Positions 49,481 to 62,670 of a DNA stretch of 64,000 nt are shown one piece after another. Position 1 is the first letter of the stretch, and the number at the start of each line of letters is the position of its first letter. The notes under the pieces were generated by a model, which ran no database searches, was not told the DNA's origin, and was given only the letters and a program-made list of their open reading frames with translations. The translations under genes and the position numbers were made by a program. The stretch covers positions 6,579,466 to 6,643,465 of the forward strand of contig NC_036459.1 in NCBI RefSeq assembly GCF_002775205.1, given 5' to 3'. The DNA comes from Xiphophorus maculatus (taxonomy: Eukaryota; Chordata; Actinopteri; Cyprinodontiformes; Poeciliidae).

Positions 49481-49972
49481 TAATCTTATTTGCAGAAATG
49501 ATTGAAAAACCATATTGTGGTTTGCCAAAGGAACACCATGTGGAGATTTGGCACTGCCAGGTTCAGCTCCTGCTCCTGGTCTATTTACAGCATGTCTTCC
49601 CTTCTCTCACGTCTAAATATCAATCAATAAGCACAATGGCTGCCACAAAAAAGTGTACTGCTTTACTTTCCTAGTTGTTTTTTTTATTCTCTGGTTTGTT
49701 TCAAAGCCTAATGAGGGTTCTGCCAATTCACAACTGTTCCAAATGCAACTGGCTGAGTTTCTCATGAATGTGTCTTAAATGTTCTGTTGAAGAGAACTCT
49801 GTGTAAAGTTCAGAACTTGAGATCTTGCTTTGTGGCCTGGCCTTTAATCAAAGTTCTTCACAACTTTCACTCTGAAATCCCTCACTTTTCTGATCCTGTT
49901 TCTTCGCTACATTCTATATTAAACTTTTGTGGCCTTCACAGAACGTAGATTATTTTATATACCAAGATTTTA

Positions 49973-50010
49973 TATATATATATGTTTATATATATATATA
50001 TGTATATGTA
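49973..50010. repeat. (TA)n microsatellite
   Basis: Runs of TATA interrupted by TG steps. Confidence 0.9.
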
Positions 50011-51059
50011 GTTGCATTATTTACTAATTAGATAACTTTTGGAGGCACTTGGTGGCGCCAGATTTTATTTATGGGTATCAGAGTCAAGGCAATGGAATGC
50101 AATCCAAACCCTGCTTCTCGTATTCTTGTTTGTAAAAAACATCCCTATCTCATTTGACTTCCACTGTTGGTCTTTCTCGTAAAATCCTCAAATAAATGTG
50201 AGGAAGTTTGTGGTTTTAATGTGGATTTAATGGGGAAAAGTTCAAATGACCTGACTAGTTTTTGCAAAGTGATGGTTTGCCAAGCAAGAATCGGAGGAAT
50301 GAAAGTTTTCCACAGAAAAGGAGAATGTTATGCAAGTAGAGTACCAGAGAACTGAGACCAATTAGATCCAGGTGTCGGATCTCAGCGTAATGATGTGCTG
50401 AAAATCCACCCACAAAAACAGACAATGGTTTTATTCCACCGTACTTTCATTACTTATTGTTTTTTAAAGTAATTCTCCCTCTTTTTCAAAAACTCTTCCA
50501 GAGACTTAGCAAGTTAGAACAGAAATAAAGGGTCAATGGTCAGAATCATGATTTAGAAGACTCACACATATGGGATCAATTGGACTTGCTTAAAAACCCG
50601 ATAGTGAAAATGTTTACTTGTCAAAAACAAAAGAGACGGGAAGCAGAAATGTTTGCCTCCAGTTTTCTGCAAGTCTGCTTTTGCCGTTTTTATGTCCTTT
50701 CTTCGTCAGAATTTCCGAAGCCTGACTCGCAGGCTGCGGATTAATTTATTCATGTTGAGGAGCAGCGTCTGGGCTGCCAAAGATGATTTTCACATTTTTC
50801 CATAAAGCTTCGTCTCCATGTCGAAAAGTTTCCCATAAACAGCCCCACAAACTTGGTTTTTGCTTCCAAACAGAACTAATGGCAGTTTGTGAAGGGGCGA
50901 ACTCGCAGGTAGACAGAAACTGTTTTCGAAAACTTCTAGGCGAAAGTTTCTTTTAAACTATTCAATATCTATTGCAACACCTAAGCTCAATTGTTTGAGC
51001 GAAGTGTTTTTTGATGATGGTTCCCCCTTACATTCCCACTGATTACGCCCTGACTCCCG

Positions 51060-51170
51060 TTCGTTGAGCCTCCCATCTTCCCCTCCTCTTTCTCCTTCTG
51101 TCTCTCCATCAATACCCGTCACTCCTCCCCCTCTCCTTCTTTCTCTCTGATTTTCTCCAGAGACTTTCAG
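51060..51170 (+). promoter_or_regulatory. lum: Pyrimidine-rich lumican promoter/leader tract
   Basis: About 110 bp of almost pure C/T (CCCCTCCTCTTTCTCC and similar) directly upstream of the leader exon. No clear TATA box was seen. The layout parallels the tract at the dcn leader. Confidence 0.45.
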
Positions 51171-51231
51171 TTTTTGAACACCACATTGTTCTTTCCTCCT
51201 GGCCCTCTGCTCAAAAAAAAGAGAAGCACAG
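51171..51231 (+). other. lum: Lumican leader (5' UTR) exon, 5' boundary approximate
   Basis: Ends at donor GCACAG|GTAAGC (51231/51232). It is noncoding, as expected: SLRP class II genes have an untranslated first exon and begin coding in exon 2. The exon start is not determined. Confidence 0.55.
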
Positions 51232-51969
51232 GTAAGCTTGCATGGATTTGAGATTTCCTCTTTGAATATTCCATTTTATTCCTGTTTTCCGGATGGGAGT
51301 GCTGGGGCTGCAGGGCACAGGCTGCAACAGAGTAGGCAGAAAACATTTCTGCATGCCTGAAAGATGACTCCTAAAAGTTTAGTGATTTTGCATTTTGACA
51401 GCTTAGTGTGTCAAAATGTAACAGGTTTTTATGTTTGCACAATGCCTTTGTTTGACTTTGAAGAGTAATTCCTCATTCTTGGATCCAAAATCTTTCTGCA
51501 TTTCCACTGGGCCTGGAATTAATCAGTCTAGAAATACCTTATCCGCAAACCTGATTTGGTACATCTGCCATGTAATCAAACACTATTTTTGTTGTTGACT
51601 GCCTTTAACGTTGAGCTCCAGTAAAGTTTTCAGAGCAGTAAAGAAAAGTTACTGATTTGCAGTTTGTTAATTTCTGGAACATTCTGGATTTGTTTGGTTT
51701 TATTTAGGCTTTAGATGCAATTACTTTATTTTAAATAGTGTTAAATAGGACTAAGACTCCCTCATCTGCTTTATACGGAGTCATATGTCAAAATACATTG
51801 AAGTGGGTGTGGCCACTGTGTATGTTGTGCAGGCTTCACAACTTTTTTCATCAGCTACAAAGTGTTTACGTCTTTATTTTCCCACTGTTTTTAACTTTCA
51901 TTATGAATACATGAGTTCTAAAAAACAAATTCACTTTTTTTATTTTAAAAGAAAGCATATTTTGCTTGC

Positions 51970-52920
51970 TTACCTTCCTTCTGCAGATGTTTCTCAAATT
52001 AGAACATGGAAAAAGTGTCTCAAAAATTGAATTATGGTGAAATATGGATGAAATATGTTACTTTGTTAGTTTTAATTAGCTAAAAGCTCATGAAAACCCA
52101 AAATAAAGTTTTGTTTTTACATTAGAATATCACATAATGCTAATAAGATTGTAAAACCTTCCTAAAATGATGGTCTATGATTTTTTGTTTTGTTTTGTTC
52201 TGTTTGCCAAAAGGTGATTTAGACAAAGAAAAAAAAATGTAAAAAATAAATTAAATAAAAAAAATCACTTTTGAAATAAATGGCTGAGGTCATTACTTTA
52301 GGAAGGCGATCATGTAAAAAAAAACAGGTTTTTTTACCAAACAATTATCCTGGAAACTAATACTATATAATGTACAACATATGCATCAATCCTTGGCCAG
52401 TGCTCTTTTTGCATGAATTAGTGCACCAGCAATTACTGCAGTATGGCATGGAGGCGATCAGCCTGTGACTCTGCTGAAGTTTTAATAGCTGCTTTCATCT
52501 CATCTCCATTGTTGGGTCTGGTGTGTCTCTTCTTCCTCTTGACAGTTGCAACAGTTCCTCATCTTAAACCAGTCTGTGTGTAGTGGCTCTTGAAACACAG
52601 ACTCTGTCTGCAGGCTTGCATAATCTCTTGAGCAATCCTTCCAATCTTTCATTCTGCTGCACTCAACTTTCTACTAAAACGCTTCTTCTTCATCTTTAAC
52701 AATAATCTTCTGTGACTTAACCTCCCTGTGGAGGGTGTAAGTGACTGTCTGTTGAGCAACTACTTTGAGTAGGCCACTGCCCATGTCATAAAACCGTTTC
52801 AACTTTATTTTTAATTAATTGACAAATGCTTGGAATATGTAACTGGGTAATGATTGTTAGCATCATACACCAAACTGAATGCCGATTTTTCCTGAAAATA
52901 TTTGTTAATTCATATTCATC
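51970..52920 (-). mobile_element. Tc1-type transposon relic in lumican intron 1
   Basis: GCATGGAGGCGATCAGCCTG, ATTGTTGGGTCTGGTGTGTC and CTTCTTCCTCTTGACA match, on the minus strand, the end of a fish Tc1 transposase (RPNN.DE.KAAIK and ..RLHAILQ). TGTGTGTAGTGGCTCTTGAA corresponds to a more N-terminal part, so the middle is deleted. AT-rich flanks with ATTAGAATATCACATAAT resemble its terminal regions. It is inactive. Confidence 0.65.
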
Positions 52921-53044
52921 TGTAGAAGAGAGGTTTCAGTGAATGTTATTTATCTTTCACCTTTCTTGTTTTTAACTAATGTAACCTTATTGTGTTTTTT
53001 ATTTTTGCCAGCTTCTCTTTTTTCTTTTCCTGTCCACAGAAGCC

Positions 53045-53918
53045 ATGTTTCCTCTCCATGTCACCCTCTTGGTATTACTGGCCAACATCGCCCGGTGCCA
53101 GTATTACGACTACGACTACCAGCCTTTTTCGATGCTTGGGCCGTCAGGGCCAAACTGCAACAAAGAATGTGATTGCCCAATCAATTTCCCAAGTGCAATG
53201 TATTGCGATAGCCGCAAGCTAAAGTTTGTCCCTGTGGTTCCCACTGGGATCAAGTACCTGTACCTCCAGAACAACTTGATTGAAGAGATCAAGGCAGGAG
53301 TTTTTGATAATGTCACTGACACCCTGCGCTGGCTGGTGCTCGACAACAATCAGATCACCAACGCCAAGATAGAGAAAGGCACAATTGACAAACTGACGGC
53401 CCTGGAGAAGCTATTCTTCAGCTTCAACGAGATCACAGAGGCAGTCATTCCTCCCTCAAAGTCCCTCGAAGAGCTGAAGATGACGAACAACAAGTTGTCC
53501 AAGTTTCCGTCTGGACTCTTGAATGACAAGGAGAATTTGACCTCCGTCAGCCTTCAGCACAATGAGCTAACCTCTGAAGGCATCGCAGACGCATTCAAAG
53601 GCCCGAAGAAGCTGCTGTCGTTGGACTTGAGCCACAACAAGTTGAAGAAGCTGCCAGCCGGAGTCCCGAGTTCGATGGAAATTCTCTACGCTGATTATAA
53701 TGAGATTGACAAAATCGGAGCAGGGTATCTGAAGAAGCTGCCCACCCTGCGGTACCTGAGGGTCTCCCACAATAAGCTGCAGGATGCTGGGATTCCTGCT
53801 GGGGTGTTCAATGTGACTTCGCTGTTGGAGCTGGATCTGTCGTTCAACAAACTTCAGTCGATCCCTGAGATCAACGAGCAGCTGGAGCAGCTCTACCTTC
53901 AGGCCAATGAGATCAGCA
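53045..53918 (+). CDS. lum: lum coding exon 1 (large LRR exon)
   Basis: The exon starts at 53040 after acceptor TGTCCACAG and ends at donor ATCAGCA|GTAAGT in phase 1. It holds the signal peptide, Tyr cluster, Cys cluster and most LRRs (residues 1-291). Reading on into the intron gives the false ending KFMLCI. Confidence 0.96.
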
Positions 53919-55210
53919 GTAAGTTTATGCTCTGCATATGAAGCCATTTTGGCGCAGAATGATGAAACATCTTCATAAACTTCATTTTAGATGTTAGTCG
54001 ATTAGTCTAATCTCTAGCAGAGCCTGTCTGAATGTGAGCTGCCATCTTACAACGGATTATTTAGTCATTTGGACATAGGAATATTATTTTCCTGCAAAGA
54101 GGAAAATAAAAACACCTTTTGAGGTCTCCCCACAAGATAAAAGGGTTTTGTGTCTGTTGGTTATTAGGACAGTCATGTTAGCATTTGAGTAAAGTGGAAA
54201 TGTTGGATCAGGAAACAGACAGGAAACAAAGTTGCACTTACTTGACTTGACAGAACGGATCGGTGTTGGTCATTTTGATCTTTTGCCATATCATACTTCT
54301 GTAATATCAGTTGTTTCATAACCAACTTTTTCACATATGAAAACAATACTTTTTTCCAACTATCCATCAATCAGAACACATTATTGCAATTACCTGCAAG
54401 AAAATGGAAATGTGGGATCAGCATGACGTCACTCAGAGTTATTTTGGTTTGATCACGAGTCATAAACTTTCATATTTCCAGGAGTAAACTGTCCCGAGTA
54501 ATGATCAAAATCATAATCGACAGAAATAGGAAGCAATATAAAACATTCATAAAATGATTATTCTGTATGGGAGACAAGAATTCATCAAAATATTTACCTC
54601 CCAAGAGAAATAAACACATATATTGTGATTAAGATCATGGATACAAATATGTTGATTACAGGTAAGAAATGTAGGTATGTTGGAACAAAATTAATCTACT
54701 TATGTACCAAATAGTAGTCCAAATCGACAAAGGGGTGAATTAACCCAAAGTCAAAAAGGAAATCTCAACAAAACAAGAACGTGTAGGGGTTTCTTTTACA
54801 TGGGGAATTATAATTTATCTGATAATCTTAAGATGGTTGAATATTTAAAGGAAATATTCAAATATACAGATACAGTCAGTCTATCTTTCATACCTAATAT
54901 TTCAATAAAATCATTCAAATCACATCACAGAGCTTACAATAGGTTGACAATGATACAAATCATAACATTATTTAAAGGACTTAGTGGAAGGCAAGATTCA
55001 AATGTAATATTTGGGAGGATTCCAACGTTCATCACCTGTTTTCTGTTACCCACAGAGTTCGATCTGGCGAGTTTCTGCAAGTTCACAGGACCGCTGAACT
55101 ATTCACGTCTCAAACATCTGCGTCTGGACGCCAACAACGTCACGCACACCGACATGCCCCCCGAGTCCGCAAACTGCCTGCGTCAAGCTTCGGACATCAT
55201 GTTTGAATGA
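53045..55210 (+). CDS. lum: Lumican, class II keratan-sulphate-type SLRP (2 coding exons)
   Basis: Lumican is a secreted SLRP that regulates collagen fibril diameter and spacing, notably in cornea. CDS: 53045-53918 and 55056-55210 (1029 bp, 342 aa; human 338). The signal peptide is MFPLHVTLLVLLANIARC. A QYYDYDY block (Tyr20, 21, 23, 25; likely sulphated) follows. Cys38, 42, 44 and 54 give the class II pattern C-X3-C-X-C-X9-C. Leucine-rich repeats then run to an ear loop with Cys299 and Cys332. N-glycosylation motifs are NVT, NLT, NVT in the large exon and NYS, NVT in the last. The end CLRQASDIMFE matches the lumican pattern CLRVANEVTLN. The ATG is five bases after the acceptor CCACAG, and the signal peptide supports it. 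dcn lies upstream and kera downstream on the same strand, as in other vertebrates. Confidence 0.97.
53919..55055 (+). other. lum: Lumican intron 2
   Basis: 1.1 kb, between GTAAGT and TTACCCACAG. AT-rich; no repeat was recognised. Confidence 0.8.
55056..55210 (+). CDS. lum: lum last coding exon
   Basis: The split codon A|AG gives Lys292. The exon reads FDLASFCKFTGPLNYSRL, HLRLDANNVTHTDMPPES, NCLRQ and ends at TGA 55208-55210. Confidence 0.96.
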
Positions 55211-55930
55211 GGACCCCGGACCGGTCCAAGAGTCCACCATCTGCTGCCATGACGTCAACCCAAAGCCTTCATGGATCAAGATCCCTCATACGTCTGTGCA
55301 CTTATTGCAAGCATTTAGCAAATATGAAATATTGCTCTCATCTCCATTCGTCTGCTGTCACACTTTTACTTTTCTTTCAAAATATACATTCGAAGCAAAA
55401 AATGTGTGATTTCATTGGAAACACAGTAAAGCAGGAGACAAATTAAACATTCCAGCTTTGTATATAAATATGCCAAATATAAAACACATTGGAATGTCTT
55501 ACTTTCTTGAATATCATAATTTAGTTATAAAGTAATTTTGTAATCTGTCTTGTATGTTCCATGTTTGTATGTTAATGATATGTAGCACAATCCAGATAGA
55601 CATCCTCATTTTTCAGAGTGTAATGTAAGCAAATGTGAAATAGCTGAGCTGATTCATAGCAGCCATATTTTAGCACCTTGAATGTATCAAAGTGGACAAA
55701 AAGGAAAATACCAGAGTTGTGAACTCACAACTGCCTGCTTTAAATTTGACTTTTTTTCTTATTAACAGCTTAAAGACCCACAATAGTTTTGTTTTGATCA
55801 ACAAAATGCCTTCTGTACAAGAAAATAACTTTTTGAAGCAAGCAATAAGTAATATGCATTGTTATTGTGCTTAAAGTTTCAGCCTTTATATTCTTGTAAT
55901 AGGAAATAAATGTTCAATAACTCATATCTG
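55211..55930 (+). other. lum: Lumican 3' UTR
   Basis: AT-rich; the likely polyadenylation signal is AATAAA at 55905-55910. Confidence 0.6.
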
Positions 55931-58900
55931 GAGTCCTTTTTTGCATTCAAAGCAAGTTATTATGCACCACACTGATTAGTGTACTTTTACAGCTTTTGCA
56001 GTTTTTAACCACAATAAATGTAGTTATGTTAGTATTATATTTATGTGGTAAAATTAGGATATTTTCAGGGGGCTTTTGTATTGTGCCTGATCCTAACTCC
56101 CAAAGTTATGGAGCCTGTCTTGAACCAAAAAAATCAAATCCTATCTTTGAAATAATTCTAAGGGTGCAAAATTATCTTCTTGATATCCATGAAGTCACAA
56201 AAGAAGACAGTACGTTTGAGGTGTTGACTTAATTCACCCACAAACGTAAATTAGCCATTCAGAGGCTTACAGCAAAGGCATCATGGCTTCACCAAACTGT
56301 TCAAACAGATCGCAATATCAGTGTAAATAGACTTCAGACTTTAAAGAAAGTGAGAAGAAATCTTTAAAAATAAATGTCTCTCATTATAATGACATTTAGT
56401 CAATACAAATAATTTTGTGGATTCTGACATAAAACAGATCAATTTTAGTCAGATCTAACGTCAAACTAGGAAAAGTCTGATTTGAATCTCTTCATATAGA
56501 GTGAAATTTGATTTCATCGTTATTTTTTACTTAGGATATGGTCCCTAATTGCTTGGTTTGAGGTAAAGGCTCCCCTTGATGTTAAATAAATTTTAACAAC
56601 ACTAACCCCAACACTGTAAATGGTTGAACAACAAAAAACTATCCTTAGGCGCAGCATAGGTAGATCTTATCCCAACTCAGTTAAAATGAAACTGAAGCAC
56701 TTCACCACTTTCTCCTGAAATGAATCTGTATTAACTATTTCTGCTGTAACCCTAACACCACTCAGAAGAGTAAAAAAAAAAAAAATCTGCTTTCTCCACA
56801 CTCCCATAACCATCTTACATCATGTTACATGTTTGCTTTAACAACTGCTTCTATATTTCACATGTTTTCATACAGTCATTTGCACCGATTCTAAATCTAG
56901 GGCAATTTCCTCCTTCTCCCTCTGCTGTTGCCCTCATTTAAAATCCAGGAGTAAAGCTCCTGCTGTCTGTGTCTAGACAATAAAGTCCTTCATGAAGCGG
57001 TAAGCCTCAAATCTTCTCACTTCAGACAGCGAGCGAACGTACAATCAGCTTTTGCCGTTCGGCAGCCCCCAAAGTTTATCCTCCAGTCCAGACCATCTCC
57101 AGCTGTTCTCCCCGTTTGCACTCTTTTTCTGCGTCCATCCATCATCCTCCTCATCTGTTCTCCATCTCCCTTTTCAGATTTCCTTTCACTTTTTTCTTCT
57201 GTCATCATGTAATGTTTTCTTAAACATTTACTTCTTTTGTTTTTTACGTGAATATGTTTTTTTACATTTTAAATATTCACATTTGCTTAGTTTCTCATTA
57301 AAAAAGTAAAAGATTTTCACTTTAAAAGAAGAAAGGTAACTGTTAGAGTCTAGGGAATGTAAACAGGCTGTTTTACAACACGTCCCTTTTAGATGTGTAA
57401 AAGTCTTAAAATAAACAATGGTTATGGAGAATTTCTCTGCTACAGATGAGCTCTGGAGATTTTATTTACCTTCCTTACAGTCCTATTTCTAGGTAAATAT
57501 TAGCAAATTTAATTCTTCTATCATCATCTTTTATCCAAGTTTCAGTAATTTAATCTTTTTGATTATTGTCAAAAAGGTAAAATTACTAGATCATTGCATT
57601 CTTTTAGATTATTCACTCAAATCTATTGTTTTCATTTGAATTTTACTGGGTATACTTGAATGTGGAAAACAGTTGAAATGGTTTGTCTATGTTTTGCACA
57701 CTGTCCTCATGCTTTCGAAAGAAAAAAAAGCATTCATCAAACTAACAAAAATCTCTTTTAACAAGAGATTTTGTTCTAAGCTGATGCAAAATTTACCAAA
57801 ACCTCAAAGTTTTAGCTTCCATTAAGAACAATTAAACAGTCATTTAAAGTTTCTGCAAGGGAAGAATCCTGTCTGAACATTGTATTTGACAAAAATCCTT
57901 TCTACTTGAGGATTTGGTGGTAGTGGGACAACAATTAGCCTTGGGTTGTAGCAAAAGAGGGGCGGGTAACTCCTCTACAACCTCACCTGTCAGCTTAATA
58001 TTACACCCCAAGGCCTATTCGCTAAAACTGAGCCAAAAACTGGTCTTTTACCCATTCCCCAGTTATGAGTCAAAAGCAAATCCTCCTTTAAAAAAAAAAT
58101 TGTTTAGTTGGGAGGGGTTCCAGCACTTTATGGCTCTGAAGCTAACTAACTGCTGAAGATTTTAGAATAAAAAGTTGAAAGAGGTGGGAAAAAAACTGCT
58201 GGGCTGGCAGAAAATGTTAAGTGACAATTTCTGAAGGGACATCCCAGCTCGCAGTCGTCCTCCCACCGACAAGACTTGCTCTAGCCACTCGGTTCAACCG
58301 GTGTGCAATGTGTGGCATGAAGATCTAACAGCAACTGAGGTCCAATCACTATCTGCTGTGAGAGAGGACAGTCATCATCGAGTCTCTGGAGAGGCGCGTT
58401 AGCCAAACCTCACCTGTCTGCAAACAGATCCCTCATTTCACCTGGAAAAGTAGGTAATAATGTTAGTTTTCTTATTTTGTGATAAATTTTGTTAATTGTT
58501 GTTGTTAAATTTGTATAATGGTGGGACTAATGTGAATTTTTGTTTTAGCTTTCGTCGTCTGACCTTCATGCCAAAACTGAAAGGCAAGATATAAAATCTC
58601 TTGACTAGTTTAGAAATCTAAATCTTAGGTGTTTGTTTTTTTTTTACATATTGGAAACAGTAAGATTCAACTTTGCTCCACTTTTCAAACCTATTATTGT
58701 GAATTTTTCTAAACAATATGGGCCAATGAAATCCACCCCTATACAATAATTACCCATAAACTGGGTTAACTTCTCTCAACTCTAGATATAACGATCTCTG
58801 CTAACAAACTCCTACAGTTTTAAAACACAGAAAAACTGGATGCAGTTCTGCAAACTCATAATGTGCACATGAAGGCTGTTGTGTAATTATAATAACTGAA

Positions 58901-61570
58901 AAAGATCCTGGCAGGAAATTAGTACTATGAGAATCCTCAGCATGTGTTTCTCTTTAGTTTTCCCAGGCACAATGTTGCAAGTATTTGTTTTCAGTAAATA
59001 TGCGTTTCATTTTACAGACACAGTAAAGCTGTGACTCACTGTTCGACAGCAAATCTTGCACACAAGGTTATTTTTAAAAATGTGTTTTACTTTTTTCTCA
59101 GACATGGTCTCGGTGGCATCAGTTCTTGGTAGTTTTTGCACATTCCTCACATCCTGCTGAGCTTAAACCCTGCAGAACTTAATTTGATGAGAAATCTGAT
59201 TTACCCTCAATGCATCTCTGCGAACGTGAAAACACGTTATCAGCATTCAAGGCACACATGGACCATGTGCTGCCGCTCAACTGCCTGCAAAGCAGGTCTG
59301 ATGTCTCTGTAGCTAGTAACGTTAAAAATGTCATGATAAAAGTAAACATGGTTAAGTCTGGAGTGCAAAATCCATTAACATGGCAACTTTAAGTGTGAAA
59401 TTTACCAGCAGCAAACTCCAAATGCCATCACACAGCCAGCAGGACGGAGGAGTTGCATCAAGCTAAACTTAGCAGTGAGGCTTTATGAAGTAGATAGATT
59501 AATTAGAAGAGCTGTTGTTATTATATCAAAAATCTTCTTAGTAAGATTCTTCTCATATTCCTCCTAATTTGCTAACAATTGTGACAAAAAAAACTCTTTA
59601 CTTTAATTCATGTGTGAATTGATGAATCTGCTCTACTGAAACCCTATGGAGTTGTTTAAAGTATAACATTTTTTGTTTTTTTTCCAGAAAATCCAGTTTT
59701 AGATTATTAATCCATTATGCAATCTTCCAAATTTGCATAGATCAATTACCAATGCACACAAATACACCACAGGGCGAACTGGAGGAACTCTAATGGGCTT
59801 GCACTGCTGATCAAGGATAAGTGTTGCTCCTATCCTCACAGGTTGGAGGGATTATCTCCTATTTGATCCTTTGCCGTCATCATCAGAAATTAGCACAGTT
59901 TCACACCTGCATGTTAAAAGGCCATTAAGCCTGATGTTAACTCAGCTCTGAAAAAGAATTTGCATCTTATGCCTGAAGCAAAATCTCGTAAACTTACGTA
60001 TGACGTCAGTCCCGTAAAACCATTACCTCTTGCGCCAGCAGCTAATTCGTTAAACTTAAACTTTTTTCATTTCCATGCTTAATGTTATATTAGCTCGTCT
60101 GGTCAAGATAACACATCCCAACCCTAAAAAACCTGAAATCCTCATAAAATTAATATCAAATATCAAATTGAATTCACTTCACAAGATAAATTGTTCAAAA
60201 TTACATCAATTATGTAGAATTTAGTCAAATCAATCCGACACATTTTAACAAATTTGGTTCTTTTCAGGTCAATTTAGATCCAGTTACATGTGCATTCCAG
60301 TTCAATTTAAATCATGTATGCCAACTGGTAAATGTTACGCAACATAGGCATCCCAACTGGCTAACTTTGCAGCAGACAGGAGCCAGTTCATTTTAACAGG
60401 AAGAAACCTCCAGCAGAACCAGGCTCAGTATGAGAAACTGTTTGCTGAAACCAATCGGGAGTCAAAAGGATAGGAAACATTTTCAAGTATTGAACCGTGA
60501 CTACTCCAGGAGTTAGGTGCAGTAATAGTTCAGCCTATTGCTTAATTCGTGAAAGAAACACTGGATCAGGAACACTTCATTGGAGAAGGAAAAATAAAGA
60601 ATATGCAGTTTTTGGCAACAACTCTGTCTTCAATTACTCCATTCAGGAAAAGGGACAGAGGTAAACACAGCATCAATGAGCCAGTTGTACTTTATTTGGG
60701 ACAAAAACCAAGTTACAGATTGGTGATTTCAGCAGTAGCTTCAACATTAACTCAGGTTACACTATCACTAGACCAGGAGTACTTTCTATAGAAAAGTATA
60801 ACGGTTAATGGAAACAACAGCTCCAGCCAGTGACTCCACTGAGGAAAAAGACATAGCTAAACACAAAATCATTGGTTTAAGGAGTACTTACACCAACAAA
60901 AAAAATTGAATAAAAGCGAGATATTCATTAATGACTGACTAGGAAAGACAGTCACTAGATTATGTTTATCTGGGAAAAAAATTGTTATAGGCAGCTATTG
61001 CAACAAGAAATGGAGAGAAGCAGGTGAAATCAGCAGTGTGGAAAATTACCACACAGGAATTTATGACAAATTAAATAGGGTTTCATTTGTCATGAAATTT
61101 ATTTATAGCTGTTGTAATAATATCTGTTACATGTACTTTATTTTTCCGAAGTTTATCCATGACCATGATGTCCTGTTCTTACAGTCCTGGCAGACAGGCT
61201 GTCTTGTTGGATAACTTTTAAACTCTGTTTAGACAATTTCCATGTTGGGATACAGATGTCTCTACCCTTTATACTGACTTTGTGTTTACACACTACGTTC
61301 GCTGTTGTCTGTAACCAGATAAACTTTGTAACTTGCAGAGTAATTGACCCTGATTGCCCTCTCAATAAATTACACACAAATGTAGCTTGAGAGTTGATAA
61401 GGGGCACTGGATTTATTTACCATCGGTCATTCCTGCAGGAGGATGAAGGGCTGTCCATGTGGACATTAGCAATCCAAGAACAAGTACGTCTAAGCAAAGT
61501 GGGCCATGTCACTGAGCACTAAAAATACTTAACAACCCGTACAACTCTAGGAGATTATGGCCCCCTTTGT
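55931..61570. other. Gene-free region between lumican and keratocan
   Basis: About 5.6 kb. A GC-richer patch at 58230-58450 and a dispersed repeat fragment at 60230-60480 stand out. No coding sequence was recognised. Confidence 0.6.
60230..60480 (+). mobile_element. Dispersed teleost repeat fragment
   Basis: GGAAGAAACCTCCAGCAGAA, CCAGGCTCAGTATGAG and the preceding CAATTTAGATCCAGTTACAT resemble a widespread fish repeat of unknown class. Edges are unclear; 60540-60860 may belong to it. Confidence 0.4.
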
Positions 61571-61582
61571 TTGGGTCATCTG

Positions 61583-61660
61583 ATTGGCTAAGAAGGGCTT
61601 TAAGGTCATCCTGAGTGACAGGTTGGCACATGTTGAATGAAACAGGCTCTGGTACAAATA
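61583..61660 (+). promoter_or_regulatory. kera: Keratocan promoter: inverted CCAAT and TATA-like box
   Basis: ATTGG (inverted CCAAT) at 61583-61587 and TACAAATA at 61653-61660 lie at the expected distances before a leader exon starting near 61685-61690. This is a spacing-based prediction. Confidence 0.45.
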
Positions 61661-61684
61661 CGGGGAACTAAGACGAGCATCCCT

Positions 61685-61753
61685 GTCATTTCGGACCACG
61701 CTTGATCACTTACTGAGGAAGGAGATTGCAAAGGAAACTTTAGAGAACTAAAG
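61685..61753 (+). other. kera: Keratocan leader (5' UTR) exon, 5' boundary approximate
   Basis: Ends at the strong donor CTAAAG|GTAAGA (61753/61754). It is noncoding. The intron to 62664 is 911 bp. Confidence 0.55.
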
Positions 61754-62664
61754 GTAAGATGAGCTTCTGAAAAGAAGAGAGATTAGTCATGCTTCCCTGT
61801 GATTATAGGTGGAAATGTTTATTAGAATGAAACTCACGATTCTGTGATAGAAACAGATTTGTATTCCATTTGTCGTTGATGTTTTGTCTGCCAGGCCCAT
61901 TGATGCTCGGTGGAATGACATTTCCACCATACTGCCACACCTTGTGTACAAACTAAAGTCAAAAGCTTTGGTCTTTCTGACCACAGGCACAATTCTGAAA
62001 AAGGGGTGATTCAGCTTTGTCTTTGAAGTGAGCTCATCCAGGGAAAAGTATGCCCTATGCAAAATGAGTTCCAGACAAACATGGAGCGCATCAAGAATTT
62101 AAACAAGCAACAGATGGCAGCTGAGACAAATCAAGCGAAAGTTTAAAGGGGAGGACTGACAGGAGCCAACAAGACCTCCACTAGACCTTGTTGACCAAAA
62201 TGTTTGCTTTTAATGCTTCTTTATTAGCATGTTTACAGTCAGTCACTGAACTCTAATTACTACAAATTGCACATTTCTTTTGTTGTATGTCTCAATACAT
62301 CAGCTAAAAAAAACTGTGCAGTGAGCTTTGTAGTAAGGTTTTTTCCAGTTACAGCTGAACAAGCAGCATCTCTCTACTGAGAGGACAAATATTTGACTTG
62401 TCTAAAGCAATTAATGTTGATCCAGTCTTTTAACCTCTGCTTTTAAAAGATAAATCAATAACAGGATGATGACACTTTAAGAAACAGATCGCTGTCTTTA
62501 ACATTTAGCTGTTGCTGCATCTGATGCTGGTAAATTCCTCTCATCAGCAAAGTCCCTACAGACGATTTGATTACTCAAAAGCAACTAAACTGATGAAATT
62601 TTGGTTTCCTATTTGACTTTAATTGACTACAGTAAATGTGTTATATTTTCTCTTTCAAACATAG
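61754..62664 (+). other. kera: Keratocan intron 1
   Basis: From GTAAGA to acceptor AAACATAG. No repeat or coding remnant was recognised. Confidence 0.65.
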
Positions 62665-62670
62665 GTCGAC

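Larger units (their letters stand above)
41331..51000. other. Gene-free region between decorin and lumican
   Basis: About 9.7 kb. It contains a hAT MITE relic (43466-43610), a hairpin (43815-43843), a GC-rich candidate element (45070-45330), LINE tails (46490-46582 and 47220-47280), a LINE 3' end (48286-48897), AT microsatellites and a large palindrome (49383-49480). No gene was recognised. Confidence 0.65.
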
